From: Choristoneura fumiferana
Lineage: Eukaryota > Arthropoda > Insecta > Lepidoptera > Tortricidae
NCBI RefSeq assembly: GCF_025370935.1
Contig: NC_133479.1
Location: forward strand, 16,905,212 to 16,969,211
Reading direction: 5' to 3'
Length of the DNA stretch: 64,000 bases
This document shows, in pieces, positions 1 through 10,559 of this stretch. The notes beneath the pieces are model-generated. The model was not told the origin of the DNA, ran no database searches, and worked only from the letters and a program-made list of their open reading frames with translations. Within the stretch, counting starts at the first letter, position 1, and the number at the start of each line of letters is the position of its first letter. Position numbers and translations under genes: made by a program.

Positions 1-211
1 ATGGGTACTTTTGGGCCAAGTACGATGCGGACGGGTATTAGTAGTTTTTATTTTATTTTATTATATAATTTAATATTCTTCTTTTTTTGGATTTTTTATA
101 TTTTGTATTTTCATTTTATTGTATAATTGTTTTTTTGTGTTATTTATTATTATTTTATTAATTTGTTTTTTTTTACTGAATTTATGATTATTATGTGAAT
201 AAATAATATTA

Positions 212-310
212 TACAATGACTCTTTATTGTACACCAGAAATAGTAAACGATACAGAAAACTTACATGGACTGGTACATTTATGTTTTTAATGAGTTTTGA
301 TTTACTTGAA
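212..310 (-). repeat. LINE 3'-end-like fragment
   Basis: The plus strand reads GACTCTTTATTGTACACC, the reverse complement of a GTACAATAAAGAGTC polyadenylation context. The same context recurs at 5,850 and 27,331 in this window, so this is probably the 3' end of a dispersed LINE or SINE on the minus strand. No coding part is visible. The inner boundary is a guess. Confidence 0.35.
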
Positions 311-1587
311 ACATATTACTGGGTAACATACAAAGTCCTCTAAGACGTGTACACCAGCATAATTAAATTACGAGTAAGATAACAAAGTAGCGGTTGACTC
401 TCCACGTTTGCGCCTCTAGAAAGCTCTATAAGGATATCATCATATCATACTTACTTTGAACAAGTTGCTTTGTTGCACGGCACGTGTCTAAAGCAAACGT
501 TACTACGTACCTCAACTCCCGTATCAAATAAAATGTTCTATTTAGGAGACGCGAAATTCCATGATCTTATTAAATTTCATGAGAATTTCCACAACTTAAA
601 TCGTGGGGTCCATTTTAAGTTGTATCTTAGCAGTCGATATATTGGAATTTTACAATGTAATTACATCTCGATTGCATCAGAATATCGAAAAAGATTTTTT
701 TTAACAAAAAAGTAAAATTGACTCCAAACAAATAAATAAAAATGGAACCGACTACAAAACCCTTGAAAATATTTGACCCTTGACTCAGCACGAGCCAGCA
801 GGAGTGAAACAATAGTCGTCTACCCCACCTACCATACTATGGGTTTCAATCCCTGCTGGGCGTGCTGAGACACAGACTTCGAGCTAGTAGGTACCTAGAA
901 AAATATATTAGTAATTAGTAAAGTATATTAGTATGGATTTGGTTAAGGTATCTTAGGTTAGTAATTTTTGTCTTTTTTATATCCTTGTATTGTATTACAT
1001 GTGTGTAAATAGGTAATTTTATTAGTATAATCACAAAAACAAAAACATGTTTCGTCAGTAATTAGAAACGTCGTTCCCCCCACAGTCCTTCGCAATGTTC
1101 GGATGTCACTTTTTCGATTTCGCCTTTCACGTTAATGTCAATCTTCCATCGATTCGCAGGGCTGTATTATCCTTGTTCACGATAGAATAATTTCTTTCGC
1201 AACATATAACCTGGAAAATAGTTTTCTCGTCTGACCTCACTCGATTTAGCCACAGTCCGTTTACTTCGGCTTTTCGAGGGATAGAGCATTAGACTATGGT
1301 TCCTCGATTGTTAATACCCATACACACACATTGTTGGAGTTTTTTGGGTTATTTCGAGGCCGATTGCAATGGAACAGAGACAAACAAACCTAAAAATCCT
1401 TATTTATATTAATGCACGATACTAGCGCCACCATATTTTGTATTTTATTTTGGAACTAATGAGGTGCATGGTTGTCAACGGGCATCGATCATTTTCATTA
1501 ACAAAACCATCTAGTTCAGAAAATGAACTAATAGATGGCGCTGTATCGAACACACATATTAAATTGCTGATAAACCTGTGCACGTTA
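311..1587. other. Anonymous AT-rich DNA, no gene seen
   Basis: There is no long or recognisable open frame, no clear inverted repeat and no RNA gene. Short open frames here have no family features. The stretch may be intergenic or intronic. Confidence 0.5.
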
Positions 1588-1597
1588 AAGAGAGAGA

Positions 1598-1640
<43 letters not shown>
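1588..1640. repeat. (GA)n microsatellite
   Basis: About 53 bases of almost perfect AG dinucleotide repeat with one GGG interruption near 1,600. Both strands are open across it, giving false Arg-Glu or Ser-Leu repeat reading frames that should not be taken as proteins. Confidence 0.95.
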
Positions 1641-1641
<1 letters not shown>

Positions 1642-2461
1642 ATGTTAAGAGACATAAAAATAAAAATAAAACATCGAATAGTATAAATTGGGGCCACACC
1701 ACACTATACTTATTTTCAATGGTGCAACGCGACTCGGCGGCTGCAACACAACCCTTATCCCCCTTACCTCCGCCCTACATTTAATTTTGTCAGTTATACA
1801 AAAATGACGAAGAAAAAGAAAGAAAAACATTTATTCGTGACATTTTACAAATTAAAGAAAAAGAAAAAAGGAAATAAAGACAAATTTTGTCACGAAATGG
1901 TCCCAACTCAGCATGATGTCAGCCTTAAAAAAAAGTGGGTTAGTTGTGCGTTGGTAGGTATTAGTTACTCGTACGTCGAGTAGTCGCGCGAACAGAGCGG
2001 TGGCGCGAAGTGCGCGTGTTGCGGCAGCCGCCGAGTCGCGTTGCTCCTAGAGGAAAGCCTGCAAATTAGCCCGAAACATGTCAAGCTAAACTCGACTTAA
2101 AACGCGAGTTAAAGGATTTATTTCATTATAATATAAGTGAGTCTCTCATTAGTTTTATGTTCAGAATATATTTATTTATTTAATTGGCCAGACGATTTGG
2201 ATTATATCGCCCCAAAAAGGTCTTCTTACTGGCCCAACCGTAGCAGCCAAAAATTCCGGTCCCCCGGTGAGTCATTGCTTCTTGAAGCAACGCTACTCAG
2301 ATGTGGCGGCATGTTTAATTTTATCTACCACAAGATAGATGCTATTTTTACTGTTATCAATTAGCTATTGAAATAAGTATGAAATTATGAAAGTTGAAAA
2401 TTATAGTACTTTTTTTATTTAAACTCAAACGTTCTCAAATTAGAAAGCAGGCGTTCATGAA
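1641..2461. other. Non-coding DNA with a CpG-rich patch
   Basis: No gene is recognised. The part at 1,975-2,110 is much richer in G, C and CpG than its surroundings and looks like part of a dispersed repeat, but there is no second copy in this window to confirm it. Confidence 0.4.
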
Positions 2462-2596
2462 AATACAATAGAATTGTTGAGTTTCTTGTCGGATTTCTCT
2501 CAACAGAAGTTGTTCCGAACCGGTGGTAGATTTTTGACTTTCATTGTTGTAGCCTAATTTGAAAAAACTTTATTGAAATTTACTTTGACTTTGACA
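2462..2596 (+). repeat. LINE 3' end with TTTGAC tail
   Basis: It shares the block ACCGGTGGTAGATTT and the surrounding order of motifs with 28,045-28,140, and ends in a short TTTGAC repeat. Simple 3' tails of this kind are typical of CR1/L2/Jockey-type non-LTR elements in insects. Only the 3' untranslated end is present, so this is a 5'-truncated insertion. Confidence 0.55.
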
Positions 2597-2699
2597 CTCA
2601 GGCTCAGGCTTCGAAAATACTGGCATTTATAAAGTATTTTTTTGTAATAATTTAGTAATAAACTACAGTTCACTGATTGGTATTAAAATACAGTGAGAC

Positions 2700-2790
2700 A
2701 ACGCCGCCATCTCTTTTAATCTCTTGTTTGTATTTTCATTGTAACTAACCTCTATGGATTCTGTCCGAAATAAATGGCTTATTATTATTA
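2700..2790 (+). repeat. LINE 3' end with ATT tail
   Basis: The block GTCCGAAATAAATGGCTTAT followed by ATT repeats is a non-LTR 3' end with a trinucleotide tail. A related 3' end (CCGAAATAAATGGATTTATT) is seen inside the 2.2-kb Helitron near 35,240. Confidence 0.5.
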
Positions 2791-2862
2791 TGTTCTTTAT
2801 TTTTTTTTCATTCTTAGGTTTAGGTTCTTATAATAGTTATAAAAAGTAAAATACAGAAAAGT

Positions 2863-2990
2863 ACCGGTGGTCAGGCTACCGGTGGTCAGGGCCGCAGAGG
2901 AACCTCCGGACGATGCGTGCCGTGTCCAGAAGTACCGCCTTCTGTATCTGGCCCTTGATCCAGCCATCTAGCGAGAGTCTCTTGAGTCTC
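2863..2990 (-). pseudogene. Reverse-transcriptase C-terminal fragment
   Basis: On the minus strand, one frame reads about 40 codons containing LDGWIKGQIQKAVLL and DTARIVRRFL. I recognise this as the C-terminal tail of an endonuclease-reverse transcriptase from insect non-LTR elements. There is no start and no catalytic core, so it is a 5'-truncated dead copy. The end of the fragment carries a 14-base direct duplication (CCGGTGGTCAGGCT next to CCGGTGGTCAGGGC). The family name below the non-LTR level is uncertain. Confidence 0.5.
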
Positions 2991-3549
2991 TTATTATTAT
3001 TATTATTAATGTCTTTGAAAGAAGAAAGAAACAAAGAAATATTTTATTCGGACCTCGCACATTACATAAAAAGCATAATTGAAATACATTAAAAAAATAA
3101 AAAAGTAAAATAAAAAGAAGTATTAAGCATATGCGAGATCGTGAAGCGGACCCAGCTCAGCATAGTGTCTTTGGACGTCTTATTCCGAGGCAGACACATC
3201 TGCATCTTGTATTTTAAGACGAAACTTCAATCTTACCCACTTGCTTATCTAGTTATTGTCTCCTGGCAACACTGGCTTACCCCTCCCTTTCCTTCCTTGT
3301 GTAAGCAGCTCGATGTAACGCGTGTCTCTTGTGTTCTTCAACTAAAATTGTTTTCTCAGTAAAATAGTAGATTGTTGCTCTATATTGTGGCAATACAAAT
3401 TACCTATTTAATGCGAGGTGCATAATCTGCTTTTCTTTCAACTATTACAGGAATAGTAAACGAAAAAAAACTCATGCTAAATAATTAATAGGAAATGTTG
3501 TAGGAAAGTTGTAGCATCATTACGTACTGCAAGTCTAAATCGTGTGATT
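2991..3549. other. Non-coding DNA with a possible LINE tail
   Basis: An ATT run at 2,991-3,009 is followed by an A-rich stretch and the block GACCCAGCTCAGCATAGTGT near 3,150. A similar block, CCCAACTCAGCATGATGT, lies near 1,903, so this is probably a weak dispersed repeat. No coding sequence is supported. Confidence 0.35.
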
Positions 3550-3593
3550 TGCCACATACCGCTATTACAGTGTTGTAATAGCGGTATGTGGCA
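3550..3593. repeat. Perfect 20-bp hairpin, 4-nt loop
   Basis: The arms at 3,550-3,569 and 3,574-3,593 are exact reverse complements (left arm begins TGCCACATACCGC), separated only by GTGT. The stem includes no mismatch. It could be a template-switch mutation, a cruciform-forming site, or the core of a larger fold-back repeat. The loop is too short for a usual microRNA precursor. Confidence 0.9.
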
Positions 3594-3965
3594 GTGAATT
3601 GTAAAGAGTTAAAGTGGTGGCTTCTTTCAATGGGGAGAACTTATATGTGTCTTACAGAGGTACCTCACCCACGCAAATTGAGGGATTCATTACTCTCACA
3701 ACCTCACAACAAGTACAGTACAATTATTCCCAAGCAATGCAATGCAATGGTGCAATTCTCAAGATGTCTGATATCATCTTGTTCGTCTCCCCACCCCCGC
3801 CCTCTACGAAATACCTATAGTTTTACGGGAAAGCCAAAATAAACAAATTTTTAAAACAATAATGGACAAATTATATGATGATTATTTGATAAAACATATT
3901 TTCGGTAAAATTGTTAGTTAGGCAGCTTTACGATCGTGTAATCTACAGATTGGTTTAAGTCAGGT

Positions 3966-4190
3966 TTGTTTTTTTTATTTTATTCGACTGGATGGCAAAC
4001 GAGCTAGTGGGTCTCCCAATGGTAAGAGATCACCACCGCCCATAGACACCTGCAACACCAGGAGGATTGCAAATGCGTTGCCAACCTAGAGGCTTAAGAT
4101 GGGATACCTCAAGTGCCAGTAATTTCACCGGCTGTCTTACTCTCCACACCGAAACACAACAGTGCAAGCACTACTGCTTTATAATTATAA
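3966..4190 (-). repeat. LINE 3' fragment
   Basis: It begins with a T-rich run, then CGACTGGATGGCAAACGAGC, and continues with GAGATCACCACCGCCCA and AAGTGCCAGTAATTTCACCG. The first part recurs at 6,498-6,540. On the minus strand it would be a 3' region ending in poly-A, as expected of a truncated non-LTR retrotransposon. The coding frame is decayed. Confidence 0.5.
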
Positions 4191-5110
4191 TAATCCTGTA
4201 AAGTTTGCGATAGCTGTGAAAATTATATATATTAAATTATATCAAATAATCATTTCGTAAATTTTCCTTCTAAATTTACCTCTTTGGGGTACCTCGAGGT
4301 TTATCAGAACCAATGAGATATAATTACATTTTGAATATATTTTTTTGCATACTGTCATTCATATAATTTTATCAAGCAGAATATTAACGTGGATAAATAT
4401 TGATAAGAATAATATTTACATGTCTGAATAGTTATTACTCATAAAGATGTAATATCTCATGGTATTTAGTTTGCATACGGATATAAAGCAGAATAACATT
4501 TTGCAAGTAATATCTAAAACAAATTTGTTTCGTGTGCGGAATAGACGCAAATAAAAAAGAAATCGACACTCTACACTAATAAAGTAATTTTGGTATTAAG
4601 TTGCTCAATTGTAAACTGTCGAAGTGAAAGCTTCTACTGCTTTTAAGAGCGTTGTATCGAACTTTTCAAATATTTAGACGAGCCGTTGGAAATTGCCTTT
4701 CATTTTCTTTTCGGTATCCAGTAACGGTTTATACCCCGCACGCAAAAAGAGAAATATTTCATTTTTAACACCAATGCCTGTTTGTTAGGCATCGTCTCTC
4801 AAACGGACGGATCGATTTCGATGCAGTTATTTTATGTAAAAGCAAGTTTAATGCAGTGATTCTTTGCTATGTTTCGTTAAAATGGATTTAAAGAATTGGA
4901 ACTTTGAAATGACAGTGTCTTCAATCTACGTGTTTTAACGTTTCAACGTTTCTAAGTTTCTTATGTTATTTCAGTGTGAACAGGGGCTTTCGTTTTAGGT
5001 ACTTGAAAAAGCGACCACATCGCTGCTTAAAAACGGTGACGGTGCGGAATCCCAGTGACGTACCGGAAGCATCACGATTTTATCGCAAGACCTCCACACC
5101 GCTGCTCAAA
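4191..5110. other. Anonymous AT-rich DNA, no gene seen
   Basis: No open frame above about 60 codons, no paired inverted repeat and no tRNA-like fold is apparent. Near 5,030-5,100 the composition becomes GC-richer without a recognisable feature. Confidence 0.5.
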
Positions 5111-5253
5111 ATAAAATAAATAAATAAATATCATGGGACACTTGACACCAATTGACCTAGTCCCAAACTAAGCAAAGCTTGTACTATGGACACTAGACAA
5201 CGGATAAACATACTTATATAGATAAATACATACTTAAATACATATGCTTTTAC
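5111..5253. repeat. Dispersed repeat with ATAA run
   Basis: An (ATAA)n run is followed by a block containing AAACTAAGCAAAGCTTGTACTATGGACACTAG and then ATAAATACATA repeats. This layout resembles the non-coding 3' parts of lepidopteran LINE/SINE repeats. There is no second copy here, so the call is tentative. Confidence 0.35.
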
Positions 5254-5254
5254 A

Positions 5255-5431
5255 TAGGCTTTTGCCTGCGGCTTCGCCCGCTTGGAATTCGGTTATCGCG
5301 CGCTGTTCCCTCGGGAACTGTGCATTTTTCCGGGATAAAAAGTAGCCTATGTCTTTCTCTGGCCCATAAACTATCCCTATGCCAAAAATCAAAGACGTAC
5401 AAACATTTCGCATTTATAATATTAGTATGGA
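5255..5431 (-). mobile_element. Non-autonomous Helitron, family G
   Basis: Reading on the minus strand it begins TCCATACTAATATTATAAATG and ends in the hairpin region GCGGGCGAAGCCGCAGGCAAAAGCC, where the usual CTAG terminus is mutated. Family G sequence landmarks are present: GGAACTGTGCATTTTTCC, GGGATAAAAAGTAGCC, CCAAAAATC. Related copies lie at 21.6, 25.7, 40.9 and 42.5 kb. Compared with the intact 205-bp copy at 42,482 it lacks part of the TCACGTCGATCCGTCGC segment. Confidence 0.7.
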
Positions 5432-5849
5432 TGATATAGCAACGGATTAAATGAATGCGCTGAAAGTTCAGCGCGTTCTTAACGCAGCCCAACACACAGC
5501 ATGCTGTCTGTCTTGATTTTGGTCGTCCATTTTCCTTTTTAGCACGAGCACTTTATTTCTATGTTCAAAGCAGTAGACTAGTATGAAAACGAATAGTGCT
5601 ATAAATTCCTTAGCATTTCCGCCGCAGTTCCTATTCGTGATAAAAGTCAGAATATTTTTAAACAAACGAAGATTTATGAACGCTTAATCGTAATTCTGGG
5701 TAAAATTAGCAATAACGTGTTTACTAGGTACGTTGTTTTCAAACTTTCGTTCATCATAGGCACCTATTGTAGCTAGGTAGGTAGCTGAATAGATAGCTAT
5801 TTTAGTATAATATTTGTAAGATCATCACTGTTGTCACAAAAAAATTTAT
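5432..5849. other. Non-coding DNA, no gene seen
   Basis: Nothing beyond short chance open frames. No second copy of this stretch is present in the window. Confidence 0.45.
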
Positions 5850-5925
5850 CATCATCATACAATACAATACAATACAATAACTCTTTATTGCACACCAACA
5901 CAGAAAGCACAAGACAGGTATATAC
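5850..5925 (-). repeat. LINE 3' end with pentanucleotide tail
   Basis: Four to five units of ATACA/CAATA precede ACTCTTTATTGCACACC. On the minus strand this is GTGCAATAAAGAGT followed by a (TATTG)n tail, the structure of a CR1/L2-like 3' end. Confidence 0.5.
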
Positions 5926-6497
5926 TTACATAGAGATTTCCCTAAGGTGCTTATATAGGCGTCATCACATCACATTCGTAGGACAACCGCTGATGGAAAA
6001 TAGGCCTCCATCATAGACAACCAGTTACTAAAAAAACTAAAACAAACAACTGCTAGAATTATCACGCAGCATCGTTCCCATAGAAAAATAAAAAAACCGA
6101 CTGCCTTAAAAAGCAAAATAAAATGAAAAACAAAGTCTACTATCCTAAAAATCTCTAAAGTAACCTTAAGCTTCAAACAGGTCAAAAATGACAGTTGGAG
6201 TATAATACTTAACAGAGTTCTAGAACTGTTTTGTTAACAATACATACCTACGAGTACATACAGACATTTATTAGACACATACGCGCGAAAAACATAACCC
6301 TCCCTCGGACAGTAGGGTACAAAACCGTTTTTCGACCGCCCCTCTCCTAGCCACGCAGTAATAAGGAGCACTTACGATTCCAGATTAATATTAGAGCGCC
6401 CCCCGCCGCCGCGTTATGGCCGGCTTGATTGCGAATAAACTTTATCCGCTAATTTAGAATAATCTCGCTTTATCGCCACTTTTCTTTATGAATGTTT
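5926..6497. other. Non-coding DNA, no gene seen
   Basis: Anonymous sequence with one GC-rich patch (6,395-6,425). I see no coding, RNA or repeat structure that I can support. Confidence 0.45.
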
Positions 6498-6540
6498 TTT
6501 TTTTTTATTCAACTGGATGGCAAACGAGCAAGTGGAATGT
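6498..6540 (-). repeat. Short LINE 3' remnant
   Basis: A T run followed by CAACTGGATGGCAAACGAGC matches the start of the fragment at 3,966, and stops after about 40 bases. It is a severely 5'-truncated insertion of the same family. Confidence 0.5.
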
Positions 6541-6673
6541 ACACGTTTTTCTATTGAAAGTTATATAGAAGTTTTTTTTTTAATTTAAAACTGACCAACG
6601 ACTGGTATCCTATCAAATATGATGGCAAGTGCAGATGATAAAGTTACTTAAAAGACTAATTTAAGTATTTCTT

Positions 6674-6940
6674 TTATTTGCAAACATAACGCTGTTTTTT
6701 TATGGAACAGAGGGCAAACGAGCAAACGGATCGTTGCCGGCCTTTTAGGTAGGAGTACGCTCTTTTCTTGAAGGCTTGAAGGACATATCGGTCCAGTAAT
6801 AACGCAGGCGACGGTTCATTCCAGATTTTTGCTGTGCGAGGCAGGAAATTTCTGGACAAACGCACAGTAGAGGACTGCCATCTATGGTGAGGATGGAAGT
6901 GTTATCGCGTAGGGCGATGGCGGAAGAATGCGGCACTGTT
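6674..6940 (-). pseudogene. Jockey-type RT C-terminal fragment
   Basis: The minus strand encodes VRLSRNFLPRTAKIWN followed by DRYVLQAFKKRAYSYLKGRQR, a pattern I recognise from the last 60 residues of Jockey/CR1-type reverse-transcriptase polyproteins in Lepidoptera (the FLPRT-LWN...FKKR-YLKGR tail). The catalytic domain is missing. The upstream part is split over two frames, so at least one frameshift is present. It is the 3' end of a dead, 5'-truncated copy. Confidence 0.65.
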
Positions 6941-6966
6941 TGAAAACACGTCTGTGAAGGAAAGCA

Positions 6967-7290
6967 TTATCATTATTATCAGCCGGAAAACGTTCACTGT
7001 TGAGCAAACGCCTCCCACTAAGTCTCTATTTGTTTTGTTCGAATAGACGGAGACGGCATCACATTTAACCGTCAGTTAACACTAATCATTCGATGGTGAA
7101 ACAGCCCCTAAGAGCGCCACAATAAACGACAACTCGCTACCGACTTCCACTGGTTGCCCGCTACCCGCAACCCTTCGCCATGTCCGCAACCCTCCCAGTA
7201 GACCTGCCAGTGCTTCGCCTTCCAGTTCGTGGTTGCCATTCGACAATCTTTCTCCCCATAAGGTTATCCGTTCTTCGCGCGAGTGAAGGA
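6967..7290 (-). pseudogene. LINE 3' fragment interrupted by a MITE
   Basis: The left part (ATTATCAGCCGGAAAACGTTCACTG...) and the right part (ACGACAACTCGCTACCGAC..., CTGCCAGTGCTTCGCC) match, in the same order, the LINE debris inside the 2.2-kb Helitron at 14,290-14,735 (TCATCAGCCGGAAGAGGTCC; ACGACAACTCGCCACTTGC; CTGCCAACGCTTCGTC). On the minus strand this is the end of a non-LTR reverse transcriptase of the type with an AGHIARR motif and an ATG-type tail. The match is broken at 7,019-7,109 by a MITE half. Confidence 0.55.
7019..7109 (-). mobile_element. Truncated MITE, family E
   Basis: It contains AATAGACGGAGACGGCATC and ends TGGTGAAACAGCCCC, matching the inner hairpin and the terminal repeat of the fuller MITE at 37,659-37,973. 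Only one half is left; the other terminal repeat is missing. It lies within a LINE fragment, so it inserted after that LINE. Confidence 0.55.
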
Positions 7291-7333
7291 TACATCTAAG
7301 GGATATATTCGCCTATGTACTCTTGTTACCTGC

Positions 7334-7463
7334 GGGGCTACTCCGAAATTTGAAAATCGAAGTTCGTGTCGTTACGTCCCTCTGACACTTATACTATTTA
7401 TCACGAGAGTGAGAATGGCGGTACGATACGAACTTCGATTTTGGAGTTTCGGAGTAGGCCCCC
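7334..7463. mobile_element. MITE, family H
   Basis: A 130-bp palindromic element. The left end GGGGCTACTCCGAAATTTGA pairs with the right end containing TTTCGGAGTAGGCCCC, and the inner arms AATCGAAGTTCGTGTCGT and ACGATACGAACTTCGATT also pair. A second copy is at 22,231-22,354. It has no coding capacity. Superfamily is not assigned; the target-site duplication is not clear. Confidence 0.75.
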
Positions 7464-8157
7464 TGTAATTTTCATATTTTTTATGTACAATGAAGAGGTA
7501 TACAATATGTAAAATACAATAATCACTACAAACGGGATAAACATAAAGAAGATATTTTTTAAAGTAAGTAATTAAGTATTGTCTAAATTTAGCAAATTTA
7601 ATAGCTTAACCTTCTAAGCTGAAGTCTTGTTTAGTTCACAACTTCAATACTTAAAGCGCAAAAATATGTAAAACAAACTGAAAATTTGCACCATTTTCTA
7701 GTCTGCGAATCTCCAAAGCATACAAAGTGTTGCTGCAAAATGTACACAGACATTTACTTGTTAAATCGTTCCATATATTCTGGTATAAGAAATAGCGTAA
7801 ATACGGTACTGTTAGCTTGGAAGTAGCAAGCTGTGACTTCATTGCTAGTTAAGAATGACAAAGTGCAAAGACGATAGTGGAACCACAGAATAACAATGAG
7901 AAGAATAGAAGTATAATGCGAGCTTTAAGTGTTTGGTTTAAAGTGCATAGCTTAAAAACCACCTTGTTTCCCGTATGTAAACGTCATACTTAACTAACAC
8001 TGGAATTTTCTACCTCAAGAGATTTTAGTAATGTAATTGGTTACTTTTACTATCAATTTAGGTTCCGCAAAATTAGGTACGAGGTTGAGCGAAAAGAAGA
8101 GTGTTAGGTACAAATGGTACAATAGCGACCATAGGTACGGACGCGACGACTGCAATA
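7464..8157. other. Non-coding AT-rich DNA
   Basis: No gene or repeat that I can support. The DNA up to 8,157 is the left flank of a SINE insertion. Confidence 0.45.
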
Positions 8158-8168
8158 ATCCAACTCAT

Positions 8169-8477
8169 CATCATCATCATCCCAGCCTATATACGTCCCA
8201 CTGCAGGGCACAGGCCTCCCCTCAGAATGAGAGGGCTTGGGCAGTAGTTCCCACGCGGGCCCAGTGCGGATTGAGAACTTCACACACACCATTGAATTGC
8301 TTCGCAGGTTTGTGCAGGTTTCCTCACGATGTTTTCCTTCACCGTAAAGCTCGTGGTAAATTTCAAATGTAATTCCGCACATGAATTTCGAAAAACTCAG
8401 AGGTGCAAGCCGGGGTTTGAACCCACGATCCTCTGCTTGAGAGGCCATAGGTCGAACCACTCTGCCACCACGGCTTC
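8169..8477 (-). mobile_element. tRNA-derived SINE, full length, with TSDs
   Basis: Reading on the minus strand, the head carries a tRNA-like box A and a box B (GGTTCAAACCC) close to its 5' end, then a unique body (AGCTTTACGGTGAAGG, AACCTGCACAAACCTGCG, CAGTGGGACGTATATAGGC) and a GATGATG tail. Exact 11-bp direct repeats ATCCAACTCAT flank it at 8,158-8,168 and 8,478-8,488, the signature of target-primed reverse transcription. Other copies lie at 9.2, 21.8, 22.1, 28.2, 33.0, 36.2, 41.1 kb and in the duplicated block. It would depend on a LINE for mobilisation. Confidence 0.9.
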
Positions 8478-8488
8478 ATCCAACTCAT

Positions 8489-9237
8489 ATTGCGCCACAA
8501 ATTTCATTTAGCTTCGACACAACTCACGTCTCTATCCGCTATCAAAGTTACTTGTTTATAATATTACAATACCTGAGTGACTGAGCTTTTCTCAGGCTAA
8601 AACTCCATAATAAGCGTTTTCCCAGCGGTTACCTTTACATGCCCGAATTTCACTTGCTATACCAACGTTTGCCATAAAATATATAGAACCGTGCTGTTTG
8701 CAGGATTTTTTTATATGTCATCATATAGAATGCAGTAGGTTAGGTTAGTTTAATATCAACTCTGAAGAAATTAATATTTCCGAAATAAATTACTTTATGG
8801 CAAATGAAAATTCTAGAAAACGATACATTCGGGCATATGAAATTCGGGCAAACGATAGACAACCTTTTCCCAGAGATAAGACCGAGCTACATCGATTTGT
8901 CATCCCCGAAACCGAAACATACCAAATTTCATCGAAATTGCTGGAACCGTTTCCGAGATTACAAGAATCACTCGTTAAAAGGTATTAGTTAGATAGATAG
9001 ATTATAAATAAACGCATTAGGTACGTAAATTTTTACCACAAGGAAAGGCAGCAGGAAAACTAGACTGAGCGGCGTGATCGATATCCTTTAAAGTGCCGAC
9101 TCAGATCCGATGTTATAGAGTGGGATTAGCCGATTAGGAAAGAACAGATTATGTTTGTGCGTAAGCAGTATCTTGCATCTTAATACCCCGTCTTCTTATG
9201 TCGTCATCTGTCAGATTTTCCGTGTTTAAGTTGAAAT
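8489..9237. other. Non-coding DNA, repeat-like patch
   Basis: Near 8,905-8,960 the phrase ACCAAATTTCATCGAAATTG and CCGTTTCCGAGATTACAAG resembles the internal text of lepidopteran non-autonomous DNA elements (compare ACCAAATTTCATCC near 40,095). No ends could be defined. No gene is supported. Confidence 0.35.
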
Positions 9238-9340
9238 CATCATCATCATCATCACCATTCCAGCCTATATCCCACTGTTGGACACAGGTCTCCTCTCAGA
9301 CTGAGAGGGCTTGGCTCGTAGTGCGTATTGGAAACTTCAC
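9238..9340 (-). mobile_element. SINE, 5'-truncated copy
   Basis: It starts with a CAT repeat (tail on the minus strand), then CCAGCCTATATCCCACTGTTGGACACAGG and TCTCAGACTGAGAGGGCTTGG, the 3' third of the SINE at 8,169. The tRNA-like head is missing, as in a typical 5'-truncated insertion. Divergence is higher than in the 8.2-kb copy. Confidence 0.8.
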
Positions 9341-9448
9341 TTGGGTTAATTATATAATTTGTTTACAAAAGTTACTCCCTGCCAACTTTCTTGCAGCGCA
9401 TTCTTCTTTCCAATGATGGTCTTTCCGAAAGCGCTGGAAGTATAAAAA

Positions 9449-10092
9449 ACCGGCCAAGAGCGTGTTGGGCATGCCCAAAATAGGGTTCCGTAGCCATTAC
9501 GAAAAAAATAATTAATATGTTTCTAAGAATTTCGTATTTTGTACGAAATATTCCAAGTTTAGGTATATTTTATACCTTAGGCTGCTATTTACTCTTAAAC
9601 TACTAATAATTCTGAACAAAACCTAACCGTTTTAGTTTTCCTTGTAAGTTTGATATATTTACTACCATCTTGAATTTTTTCAAATTTTTCCAGCCACCGG
9701 TTTAGATTTTAGAGTGGGAGGAAGTCGAGCTTTAATGAAAATTTGCACTTTAAACTTGAATATTTTGCAAACTAATCACTGAATCGAAAAATCGTTTTAG
9801 CAACCCCCTAATGGTTTTAAGAAACCTATCCAACGATACCCCACACTACAAGATTGAATGAGAAAAAAATATCACCCCCACTTTACGTCTATGGGAGGAC
9901 CCTAAAAAAAAGATTTTTAATTTTTTTGTACCATTTTGTCGGCATAGTTTACATATATATCCGTGCAAAATAACAGCTTTCTGGCAATGATAGTCCCTGA
10001 GCAAAGCCGCGGACGGAAGGGCAGACAGTCAGACAGACATGGCGAAACTATAAGGGTTCCGTTTTTGCCATTTTGGCTCCGCAACCCTAAAA
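9449..10092 (+). repeat. GACA-bearing dispersed repeat, copy L1
   Basis: A 0.64-kb unit starting ACCGGCCAAGAGCGTG and ending TTTGCCATTTTGGCTCCGC. Near its end it has CCGCGGACGG followed by GACA/GTCA tetranucleotides (10,005-10,040). Two other copies in the same orientation are at 11,281 and 17,293. It encodes nothing. Terminal sequences ACCGGCC and AACCCTAAAA do not give a clear TIR, so its class is open. Confidence 0.75.
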
Positions 10093-10559
10093 AGTGACAC
10101 GTAAAAGAGCTCTTCGTGGCCTATGTACTTAAAAAATAAACATTTTGATTTGATTTTCAAATGATTGAACCGATTCTGAAAATTTCACTGAACAAGTCTG
10201 ATTAGCGTAGGTTACTTTTTGCCGGAAAAATACAAGGTTCCTGGCAACAGTCATTTATTTAATGTAAGTATCTATCTACATACTAGATGATCAGTAGCCC
10301 CATGATAGCCTCCCTTTGGATGATTATTCCAATTCACAAAACCCTGTAATTGGGCCATTTTCTATCGTTTTCCTTGCCAATATATTACGTATTTATATAA
10401 TAGATATTTCAATGAAAGCCTAACAAATCAAAACATAATATTATCAGGGAAAATTGAGCAATCGGTTTCAATTACTCAGCTATGATATTACAGCCAAAAT
10501 TGTTATGATATAACCACATAATTTTACGGCGTAATACCAAGAAAACATCCTGAGGGTTT
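10093..10559. other. Non-coding DNA with a LINE-like tail
   Basis: The sequence AATAAACATTTTGATTTGATTT at 10,135-10,157 looks like a poly-A-signal plus simple tail of a LINE on the plus strand. Nothing else is recognised. Confidence 0.35.

Noticed and set aside
1422..1697. Frames with Ser-Leu or Arg-Glu repeats
   Set aside because: They are translations of the GA microsatellite.
8104..8460. Overlapping 111- and 118-codon frames on both strands, repeated at other sites
   Set aside because: They are translations of the SINE in either direction. The recurring peptide text reflects SINE copies, not a protein family.
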